A DNA stretch of 64,000 nucleotides, taken from Lachnospiraceae bacterium (GTDB lineage Bacteria > Bacillota > Clostridia > Lachnospirales > Lachnospiraceae). Both the position numbers and the translations under genes were made by a program. A model generated the notes under the pieces. It searched no databases. It saw only the letters and a program-made list of their open reading frames with translations, and was not told the DNA's origin. The stretch covers positions 1 through 64,000 of the forward strand of contig SVFM01000008.1 in the NCBI GenBank assembly GCA_015056865.1. The letters run 5' to 3'. Each line of letters begins with the position of its first letter. The first letter of the stretch is position 1. Positions 48,364 to 54,948 of the stretch are shown here, piece by piece.

Positions 48364-48392
48364 GGCGTCAAAGGTTTATAACCTTTGGCGCC
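48364..48392 (+). terminator. terminator after small membrane peptide
   Basis: GGCGTCAAAGGTT and AACCTTTGGCGCC pair around TAT and are followed by TAAAGTTTTTTAT. Confidence 0.8.
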
Positions 48393-48509
48393 TAAAGTTT
48401 TTTATGGGTCAATGATCCAGCAGAAGTGGAAAAGGCTTTGGGCGTTGACATCTGTAAAAGGGTATGGTTGAATAAGGATATAAATAGTTGCAGCAAGGAG
48501 GACACAAGG

Positions 48510-49472
48510 ATGAAGTTGGTTGTGTTGGAAAGAAACAGTGTGGGATTGGATGTGGATATGTCTTGCTTTGAAGCACTGGGGGAGGTAACCTATTATCCCA
48601 ATACTTTTACTGTGGAACAAGTGGCGGAGCGTGCGAAGGATGCGGACATTATTATTGCAAACAAAGCGCCTATCAATGAGGCTTCCCTGAAAAATATACC
48701 CAATGTAAAACTGGTTTGTGAGTTGGCCACGGGATTTGATAACTGTGATCTGAATTATTGTAAAAGCAGAGGTATCAAGGTGACCAATGTAAAGGACTAT
48801 TCTACCTCTATGGTGGCACAGCTTACCATTACTTTGGCCCTTGCTCTGGTACAAAAGCTGGCACACTATGATCAGTATGTGAAATCCGGAGCCTACAGCG
48901 CCCAGGATCGCTTTTCCTATTTTGATGTTCCCTTCTGGGAGTTGGAGGGGAAGACTTGGGGTATTGTGGGTATGGGCAATATCGGTCGCAGAGTAGCGGG
49001 AATTGTATCCGCTTTTGGAGCCAAAGTGATCTTTCACTCTATCACCGGCAGAAGCAGTGTTACGGAGTATGAGCAGGTGGATAAGGAGACATTGCTTCGG
49101 GAGAGTGATTTTTTGTCCTTGCATTGTCCCTTAAGCGATCTGTCCAGAAACTTTATAGATGCAGCAGCTTTGAAACAAATGAAAAAGACGGCTGTGCTCA
49201 TCAATGTGGCCAGAGGTCCGGTGGTAAATAATACAGATTTGTATCACGCACTGGTGGATGGAGAAATTATGGCAGCAGGCCTGGATGTGTTAGAGAAAGA
49301 ACCCTTGCGTCCCGAAAATCCCTTAAGCAGACTAAAAGACAGCAATCAGATCATTATTACACCGCATCTGGGTTGGGGAAGTGTAGAGGCTCGGACCAGA
49401 TGCGTCAATGAGGTATACAAAAATATTCAGAGTTTTCTGAGCGGAGTGGACAGGAATGTAGTCAATCCATAA
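48510..49472 (+). CDS. D-isomer-specific 2-hydroxyacid dehydrogenase
   Basis: This 320-residue NAD-dependent dehydrogenase has an N-terminal catalytic domain and a central Rossmann domain with WGIVGMGNIGRRVAGIVSAFG. The family active site is visible: Arg in INVARGPVVNN, Glu in DVLEKEPL and His in ITPHLGWGS. Family members reduce keto acids such as hydroxypyruvate or glycerate-type compounds; the substrate is not certain. The ATG at 48510 has AAGGAGG upstream. A decayed partial duplicate lies at 51.4-51.7 kb. Confidence 0.9.
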   Translation: MKLVVLERNSVGLDVDMSCFEALGEVTYYPNTFTVEQVAERAKDADIIIANKAPINEASLKNIPNVKLVCELATGFDNCDLNYCKSRGIKVTNVKDYSTSMVAQLTITLALALVQKLAHYDQYVKSGAYSAQDRFSYFDVPFWELEGKTWGIVGMGNIGRRVAGIVSAFGAKVIFHSITGRSSVTEYEQVDKETLLRESDFLSLHCPLSDLSRNFIDAAALKQMKKTAVLINVARGPVVNNTDLYHALVDGEIMAAGLDVLEKEPLRPENPLSRLKDSNQIIITPHLGWGSVEARTRCVNEVYKNIQSFLSGVDRNVVNP

Positions 49473-49524
49473 ACAATAAAAGGAACCTTTTTACGAAAAG
49501 TAAATATAATAATACTGTTAATAA

Positions 49525-49709
49525 ATCATCGAGAGGTGGGTCTGGGGTTCGGGGGCAAGGGGGCAGAGAAAGGCCCTTGAAAAACGTCAGCACTTGGATT
49601 TTTCAAGCTTTTGCGCAGGGAAATCCTTAGTACCGTTACGTTTTTCACGGAGCGCAAGCGTGCCTAAGCTACCCCCTTGCCCCGAACCCCAGACCACCTC
49701 TCAATGATT
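49525..49709. repeat. palindromic element E3 (before sodC-like gene)
   Basis: Arms 49531-49566 and 49669-49702 pair with two single-base bulges; AATCAT/ATGATT extends them. The core has GGCCCTTGAAAAACG and ACGTTTTTCACGG, a helix GGATTTTTC/GGGAAATCC and the GNRA hairpin GCGCAAGC. A TATAAT (49505-49510) upstream places it in a possible 5' leader. It shares its core, not its arms, with E1 and E2. Confidence 0.9.
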
Positions 49710-49732
49710 CACTATTAAAAGGCGGTATTATT

Positions 49733-50206
49733 ATGTTAGAGCATTTTTACAAGCCTCCCCATGCTGTGGCAACACTCAAGGGAAGCAGAGAATATCCAAA
49801 TATAAATGGGACTGTGGGTTTTTATCAGACCGGGCAGGGTGTGCTGGTGACGGCTGAGGTCACAGGTTTGCCGGCAGCCTCGGACAGATGCGCCAGTCCT
49901 ATTTTTGCATTTCATATCCATGAGGGAGGGCGTTGCACCGGCATTGAGACGGATCCCTTTGCTGATGTAGGCTCACATTATAATCCGGAAGGCTGTCAGC
50001 ATCCTTATCATGCGGGGGACCTTCCACCTTTATTTGGCAACAATGGTTATGCCTTTTTGGCGTTGGTGACAGATCGATTTACAGTCAGTGAAATCCTTGG
50101 AAAGACGGTTATTATTCACAGCCAGCCGGATGATTTTCACACCCAACCGGCAGGAGGGGCCGGTGCTAAGATCGCCTGTGGAGAGATTCGCAGCCGGTGG
50201 ATGTAA
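49733..50206 (+). CDS. sodC: Cu/Zn superoxide dismutase-like protein
   Basis: This 157-residue protein matches the Cu/Zn SOD family, which dismutates superoxide. The metal ligands are present: FHIH, the bridging histidine in SHYNP, HPYHAGDLP with Asp, and IIHSQPDDF. A cysteine pair is in GRCTG and IACGEI. There is no signal peptide, so the protein is probably cytoplasmic, unusual for SodC. AAGGCGG precedes the ATG. Element E3 lies 23 bases upstream. A decayed fragment of a second copy is at 51.7 kb. Confidence 0.88.
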   Translation: MLEHFYKPPHAVATLKGSREYPNINGTVGFYQTGQGVLVTAEVTGLPAASDRCASPIFAFHIHEGGRCTGIETDPFADVGSHYNPEGCQHPYHAGDLPPLFGNNGYAFLALVTDRFTVSEILGKTVIIHSQPDDFHTQPAGGAGAKIACGEIRSRWM

Positions 50207-50219
50207 TTATTTTTTATTG

Positions 50220-50248
50220 TTGATTTATCGTGTGTTTTGTATTATAAT
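50220..50248 (+). promoter_or_regulatory. promoter of Rpn gene at 50.3 kb
   Basis: TTGATT, a 17-base spacer and TATAAT give a near-consensus promoter. The predicted start seven bases later is the first base of the inverted repeat at 50255. Confidence 0.75.
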
Positions 50249-50254
50249 TTCATT

Positions 50255-50268
50255 ATAGAATTCCTCTG
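50255..50268 (+). repeat. left arm of Rpn 5'/3' inverted repeat (50.3 kb)
   Basis: ATAGAATTCCTCTG is perfectly complementary to the repeat at 51239-51252. TTCCTCTG can also pair locally with CGGATGAA in the leader, with one mismatch. Confidence 0.8.
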
Positions 50269-50283
50269 CGGAACGGATGAACT

Positions 50284-51138
50284 ATGAGATACAAAAAATC
50301 ATTAAAAGAACTTACCATCAAGGATAATTTCCTGTTTGGGGCGGTAATGAGTGACGAGGAGAACTGCCGCTGTCTTCTGGAATTGATTCTGGCCACATCC
50401 ATTTCACGGGTAAAAGTGAATAAAGAAAAAAGCATCGTATATCATCCGGGATATAAAGGGATACGGCTGGATGTTTATGCGAGAGATGAGAACAACACCC
50501 GTTATAACGTGGAGATGCAGACCTTGCATAAGCCGGCCCTGGGAAAAAGGGCCCGCTATTACCACAGCCAGATTGATATGGAGCTTTTGCAGGCCGGGGC
50601 AGATTATTCTGAACTGCCGGATACGTATGTGATCTTTATTTGTGACTTTGATCCTTTCGGTGCAGAAAAGTACGTCTACAGTTTTGAGAACAGTTGTCGG
50701 GAGGCGAAGGACGTAAAGCTACGGGAGGGAAGCAAGAGTATCTTTCTAAGCACCTGTGGAACCAATCCCCAAGAGGTATTCCGGCCTATGGTAAAGTTTT
50801 TAAACTATGTGGGTGCGAACCTGAAAAGCAGCACAGAAGATTTTGAAGGTCCCTTTGTGGCCAAGCTGCAAAGAAGTGTGCAGACTGTGAAGGAAAGCAG
50901 AGAACTGGAGGAGCAATACATGCTGTTTGAAGAAATGCTTAGAGATGAAAGAGCAGAAGGAAAGGCGGAAGGAAAGGCGGAAATTCTAATCGACATCTTA
51001 CAGGAACATGGCCCGGTTTCTGCAAGTCTGCAGGAAAGAGTTTTTGCCCAGACAGATCCGGAGATCCTCAGAAGTTGGATTAAAGTAGCAATACATGCAC
51101 AGTCTGTGGAACAATTTGAAAAAGATATCATGTCTTAA
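50284..51138 (+). CDS. Rpn family recombination-promoting nuclease (copy 1)
   Basis: This 284-residue Rpn/PDDEXK-family protein is closely related to the copy at 58.1 kb and more distantly to the one at 32.0 kb. The core has GIRLDVYARDENNTRYNVEMQTLHKP with the candidate Asp and Glu-x-Gln, then GKRARYYHSQIDMELL and DTYVIFICDFDPFG. The C-terminal helical region includes a charged repeat (RAEGKAEGKAE). Rpn proteins are DNA endonucleases associated with recombination and, in E. coli, with phage defence. The gene and its untranslated regions are duplicated together. Confidence 0.9.
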   Translation: MRYKKSLKELTIKDNFLFGAVMSDEENCRCLLELILATSISRVKVNKEKSIVYHPGYKGIRLDVYARDENNTRYNVEMQTLHKPALGKRARYYHSQIDMELLQAGADYSELPDTYVIFICDFDPFGAEKYVYSFENSCREAKDVKLREGSKSIFLSTCGTNPQEVFRPMVKFLNYVGANLKSSTEDFEGPFVAKLQRSVQTVKESRELEEQYMLFEEMLRDERAEGKAEGKAEILIDILQEHGPVSASLQERVFAQTDPEILRSWIKVAIHAQSVEQFEKDIMS

Positions 51139-51238
51139 TTATATGTAAAGATTCTAGATGTTTCCTGCAGGGCGATAAGACCTTGCGGGACATCATCTTC
51201 TTATTCATGCCTGTTCAGGCAATCAATTATCAAAAGAG

Positions 51239-51252
51239 CAGAGGAATTCTAT
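51239..51252 (+). repeat. right arm of Rpn 5'/3' inverted repeat (50.3 kb)
   Basis: CAGAGGAATTCTAT is the exact reverse complement of 50255-50268. It follows a conserved 3' untranslated region with a GATG...CATC hairpin (from 51158) and the palindrome GCCTGTTCAGGC. Confidence 0.8.
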
Positions 51253-51330
51253 TGTTGTATCTCATAGAGTTAAAGAGAATAAAAACATATATGCATGATT
51301 TGTATTTGTAATAGAATATAACTTAAATAA

Positions 51331-51369
51331 CCACGGAAAAAAGTAGTGATATTATAGAATCATCCGTGG
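51331..51369 (+). terminator. terminator of Rpn copy 1 transcript
   Basis: CCACGG pairs with CCGTGG across 27 bases of loop, followed by ATTTGCTTT. A corresponding hairpin ends the copy 2 unit. Confidence 0.5.
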
Positions 51370-51401
51370 ATTTGCTTTGGTTAGCTAAAAGCATACACGA
51401 T

Positions 51402-51680
51402 ACGACGGTTGCCAGAATTGTCTCCGCTTTTGGCGTAAAAGTGATCTTCCATTCTGTCACTGGCAAGAGCAGTGTACAGAGTATGAGCAGGTAGATAAGG
51501 AAACCTTGTTGCGAGAGAGCGATTTCTTGCCCCTGTATTGTTCCTTAAGCAGGCTAAAAGACAGCAATCAGATCATCATTACCCTTCATCTGGGCTGGGG
51601 CAGCGTGGAGGTCCGGACCAGATGCGTCAATAAGGTATACAAAAATATTCAAAGTTTCTTAAATGGAGTGCACCGGTAAT
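51402..51680 (+). pseudogene. decayed fragment of 2-hydroxyacid dehydrogenase gene
   Basis: This segment matches the C-terminal half of the dehydrogenase at 48.5-49.5 kb. It has a frameshift (AGTGTACAG versus AGTGTTACGG). An internal deletion joins the two sides of a short direct repeat, CCCTTAAGC, that occurs twice in the intact gene. No start codon or complete domain remains. It is evidence of an old tandem duplication. Confidence 0.85.
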
Positions 51681-51684
51681 AAAG

Positions 51685-51743
51685 CGGATTCCTTTGCGGG
51701 TGCCAGGATCGCCTGTGGAGAAATCCGTAGCTGCCGGATGTAA
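51685..51743 (+). pseudogene. decayed fragment of sodC-like gene
   Basis: CGGATTCCTTTGC matches an internal sodC segment and is joined to the gene's end (GATCGCCTGTGGAGAAAT...GGATGTAA). Most of the gene is deleted. It keeps the order dehydrogenase-then-sodC of the intact locus. Confidence 0.75.
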
Positions 51744-51814
51744 TATTTGCATAAGGTTGACAAGCCTGTCCAATCATAGTACAGTATAAGAATAGAACAT
51801 AAGGATGGTGTACT

Positions 51815-52243
51815 ATGATTGGGAAAGTGAAAGCTTTGTATCTGAAACATGAAGAGATCGTCAATTATTTGATCGTAGGTGTGCTCAATACCATAGTGTC
51901 CTGGGCAGCCTGGTTTATCTGTGCTTATACTATATTGGATGCTCAGGTGGTGTGGCAGAATGCGGCGCTCAGCGTGATCTCCTGGGTGGTAGGTGTTGTC
52001 TTTGGTTATTTCATGAACCGGATTTTTGTATTTAAGAGCAAGGAGCCCAACATTTTAAAAGAGTTTCTGCAATTTTCCGGTGGCAGAGTGTCCACCTGGT
52101 TATTGGATCTGGTCATGATGGTGTTGATGGTAAATGTACTGCGGATCAACGAAGCCTTTTCCAAGATCTTTGTATCTGTGTTGGTAATGATCGGAAACTA
52201 TGTGATCAGTAAATTGTTTGTATTTAAGAAGAAACCGGAATGA
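51815..52243 (+). CDS. GtrA-family membrane protein
   Basis: This 142-residue protein has four hydrophobic segments and the GtrA pattern EIVNYLIVGVLNTIVSWAAWF, FGYFMNRIFVF and NYVISKLFVFKKKPE. GtrA proteins are linked to transfer of lipid-linked sugars for surface polysaccharide modification. AGGATGGTG precedes the ATG. No partner glycosyltransferase gene is adjacent, so the polymer it serves is unknown. It is flanked by decayed gene fragments upstream. Confidence 0.88.
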   Translation: MIGKVKALYLKHEEIVNYLIVGVLNTIVSWAAWFICAYTILDAQVVWQNAALSVISWVVGVVFGYFMNRIFVFKSKEPNILKEFLQFSGGRVSTWLLDLVMMVLMVNVLRINEAFSKIFVSVLVMIGNYVISKLFVFKKKPE

Positions 52244-52263
52244 AAAGAATAATAATATTGGAA

Positions 52264-52313
52264 AGCCGCCTCCTTCTGTCTAGAAAGTTATCCGTAAAAA
52301 GAAGGAGGCGGCT
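52264..52313. terminator. hairpin between GtrA and lipoprotein genes
   Basis: AGCCGCCTCCTTC and GAAGGAGGCGGCT form a perfect 13-bp stem between convergent genes. T-runs are weak on both sides. Confidence 0.55.
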
Positions 52314-52332
52314 GTATCCATATACAAAACGA

Positions 52333-53958
52333 TTAATTCCGCCAGTTAATGAGAGTTTCTTTGATTACCCCCCTTGATGACTTGAGAGCCGCACCAAGCT
52401 CGACGCTTTCAATATAACCTTTAAAATCTAATATTTTTATTTTTGCCTTTCCATTAGGAGAGGTAACTCGTATTGTATCAGAATCATAACACGTGGTGTC
52501 AAAGGAATATTTATCAATAGCAGTGTCATCATCATACCAGGTAAGATATGTGTGGTACTCATAGTAGTCTTTATTTAAAATATCGTCTATATTTTTTTGG
52601 TGCGCAGCAACATAAGCATCCACATATGTGGGTATATATAATTCAGGCAAAGCATCGGTATTATAATCCTCATATGCCAACCCGGATTCTATTTTAATAT
52701 AAAGTACCGGTGCCTCCGCTAATTCCACCACATCTGCGTCAGATTCGTTTTTTATCTGGACAAATAGCTTTGCGTTACTGTTTTCTTTTTCAAGATTTAA
52801 TTTTATTGTCTCACCGGGTTTCAAAATCTCATCAAGCCTTATATCATCAGTAATGGTGTATCCGTATTCAAACAGTGTATCTAACGTACAAGGGACATAA
52901 ATCAATTGACCATCATAATCGACACATAATTCTTCCCATGTCTGTGGCACTTCTATGGAAGGCTCATGTATGACGATTTCTTTTTTGATCGGATTGCCTC
53001 GTTCCGCAATCAAATTTTTTCGATGTGCGGTCATTTTATCAGAATAATGTGATCTATATTGAGTATCACTTAAATAGAAGTGGATACTTTCGTAATTATT
53101 TGTGAGTACCGCTGCTTGATACTCTAATTCCGCTAATATCTTAAAATCGTCTTCATTAAGAACATCTGAACATATCATTACTTGTATTTCTCTATCGGCT
53201 GATGCGGATATTTGAAACAAAGAGCTAATGTCGGTCAATACACCGGAATCAATGCGTAAAAAGTTCATGTTCGTTAGTTTTGATAAATCGAAACCGATGC
53301 TTTCTAATTTATTCGATTGTATTCTGATTGTTTTTAATGTCGTGAAATTCTGTAAAGCGCAAATATCGTTCAGAACATCGGTCTGTATTTGAAAAATCTC
53401 CAGTTCGGGTAACTCTTGCAACCCATTTAAAGTATCTATACCATAAGAATTTATTCTCAACTCAACCAAATTGGAAGCGCCGGACAATGTGGATAAATCA
53501 TGAAAATGCTCGGAAGTTATGATAAACTTATTTAAGTTATCCATTTCTTTCACAAAGGATGCATCTTCAAAATAATCTGAGTAAATTTCTAACTCTTCTA
53601 TATTGTCAAAGTAAATCAAGTCACTCAAATTATTGTTCTCAAAATCCGTTATACGCAAAGACTTTAACTCTAGTGCGTCCATGGTTGATATTGGTTCATC
53701 GGAATTTTTCCCCAACATACGGGACACTAATTTTTGTAGTTCTTCGTTAACAAATTCAATATTTGTTGATTCAGGAATATCCTCTTTTGTAGGTTCCATT
53801 GTTGATTCCATTATAGATTCCGATGTTTCCTGCTGCGTTGTTTCGGCTTCGCTTGAATCAATAGCAGGTATATATTCCTCAAATCTATTTCCACATCCGC
53901 TTAAACTCAGTACAAATAAAATACAAATAAAGATGGTTATTACCAAATTTCTTTTCAT
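52333..53958 (-). CDS. lipoprotein with leucine-rich-repeat-like region
   Basis: This 541-residue lipoprotein has a signal sequence with lipobox LSLSGCG and a low-complexity Thr/Glu linker (TTQQETSESIMESTMEPTKED). Residues about 95-265 show leucine-rich-repeat-like units (LRITDFENNNLSDLIYFDNIEELEIYSDYF; LVELRINSYGIDTL; LKTIRIQSNKLESI). The C-terminal half is unassigned. It ends a minus-strand run starting with a membrane-anchored sigma factor. The protein is probably exposed outside the membrane. Confidence 0.75.
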   Translation of the reverse strand: MKRNLVITIFICILFVLSLSGCGNRFEEYIPAIDSSEAETTQQETSESIMESTMEPTKEDIPESTNIEFVNEELQKLVSRMLGKNSDEPISTMDALELKSLRITDFENNNLSDLIYFDNIEELEIYSDYFEDASFVKEMDNLNKFIITSEHFHDLSTLSGASNLVELRINSYGIDTLNGLQELPELEIFQIQTDVLNDICALQNFTTLKTIRIQSNKLESIGFDLSKLTNMNFLRIDSGVLTDISSLFQISASADREIQVMICSDVLNEDDFKILAELEYQAAVLTNNYESIHFYLSDTQYRSHYSDKMTAHRKNLIAERGNPIKKEIVIHEPSIEVPQTWEELCVDYDGQLIYVPCTLDTLFEYGYTITDDIRLDEILKPGETIKLNLEKENSNAKLFVQIKNESDADVVELAEAPVLYIKIESGLAYEDYNTDALPELYIPTYVDAYVAAHQKNIDDILNKDYYEYHTYLTWYDDDTAIDKYSFDTTCYDSDTIRVTSPNGKAKIKILDFKGYIESVELGAALKSSRGVIKETLINWRN

Positions 53959-53982
53959 CTTCTTTATCCTTTCGTTAGCCGC

Positions 53983-54840
53983 TTAATAAACTATAAGTCT
54001 TCCAATTCTTTCAAGCTGTTCTGGCGTAAGAGTTGGATCGATAATTGTAAATCCCCCATTTTCATTGCGTTCACAGCTAAACCCAGGAATATCTGCGTTG
54101 GGATCTTCAGCCCAAGCAATCTGTCCATCACAGTTAAATATCAATTCAAGATTTTTCTTATGTTCTTCACTCAAACTTGCATACGTGTCAGCCCCCACCA
54201 ATTCTTCAAGGCTTCTTTTCTCTTCTGCAGGAGCAGCCTCAATGATTATTGTGGTTTCTACAGATTGCTCGACAATCGGTGATTGCACCGGCTTTTCAAA
54301 TGACAATGCATCTGCCGGAATGATACTGCTATATGGATTGAAGCAATTTTCAGGGCGTTTGATACGATAGTATTCTACGTCATCAAATATGCCCTTGCCA
54401 TCTATAAGGACTTCATCGCCTGCTTCAACGCAGCCATCCACTCTTAATACACCTTCTGATGCATTTAAATCCGGATATATTTCGGAGTACGTTATGGCAT
54501 ACATAGTTACAGGCTCCATGTCCTCATATGTAATGAAAATTTCTTCATATTCTTTGGCTTCAGCTGTGTATGACCCAGAATTAATTTCTATTTTGAAGTT
54601 ACGATCTGTTGTTGTTTCGCTTTCTGTTTCAACAATGAGTTCCGTTGCAGCTTCTTTGTCCTCCACTTGCTCTGTTACGGATGTTTCAGGCTCTTTAACA
54701 ATGCTGCTCTCTACAACCTCAAGATTCTCTTTTTCGGACGTATCTAAATCTGCCATGCTACCACAACCGGATAGCAAACCAACTAGGATTAGATTGCCCA
54801 GTGTTACTTTAACGATATTTATTACCTTCTTGTTTCTCAT
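53983..54840 (-). CDS. lipoprotein of unknown function
   Basis: This 285-residue lipoprotein has a signal with lipobox GLLSGCG. A Glu/Thr-rich linker follows, then an SH3-like-looking segment (YAITYSEIYPDLNASEGVLRVDGCVEAGDEVLIDGKGIFDDVEYYRI). A C-terminal domain (ELVGADTYASLSEEHKKNLELIFNCDGQIAWAEDPNADIPGF) is unassigned. It is 24 bases before the larger lipoprotein gene. A candidate ECF-type promoter lies upstream, suggesting control by the neighbouring sigma factor. Confidence 0.7.
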   Translation of the reverse strand: MRNKKVINIVKVTLGNLILVGLLSGCGSMADLDTSEKENLEVVESSIVKEPETSVTEQVEDKEAATELIVETESETTTDRNFKIEINSGSYTAEAKEYEEIFITYEDMEPVTMYAITYSEIYPDLNASEGVLRVDGCVEAGDEVLIDGKGIFDDVEYYRIKRPENCFNPYSSIIPADALSFEKPVQSPIVEQSVETTIIIEAAPAEEKRSLEELVGADTYASLSEEHKKNLELIFNCDGQIAWAEDPNADIPGFSCERNENGGFTIIDPTLTPEQLERIGRLIVY

Positions 54841-54882
54841 AATGCTTACTCTCCTTTTTATAAAAATTACTTAGAACTGTGC

Positions 54883-54930
54883 CTTTGTAATTATATAGAG
54901 TAAGCAAAGTGCAAAAAGGTTGCACCTAAA
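54883..54930 (-). promoter_or_regulatory. candidate ECF-type promoter of lipoprotein genes
   Basis: On the minus strand TGCAACCTTTTTGC (an AAC-type -35) is followed after about 16 bases by CTCTATATAA. It precedes the lipoprotein genes. The sigma factor gene adjacent makes autogenous control of this pair plausible. Confidence 0.45.
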
Positions 54931-54948
54931 TTTAAAAATTTTAAAAAA

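Noticed and set aside
40901-49709. Elements E1-E3 as retron or integron attC sites
   Set aside because: No reverse transcriptase or integrase is nearby, and the attC GTTRRRY/RYYYAAC motifs were not found.
50255-51252. Rpn unit as a simple transposon with 14-bp terminal repeats
   Set aside because: Homology between the two copies extends beyond the repeats to promoter and terminator, and no target duplication was seen. Mobility by another route remains possible.
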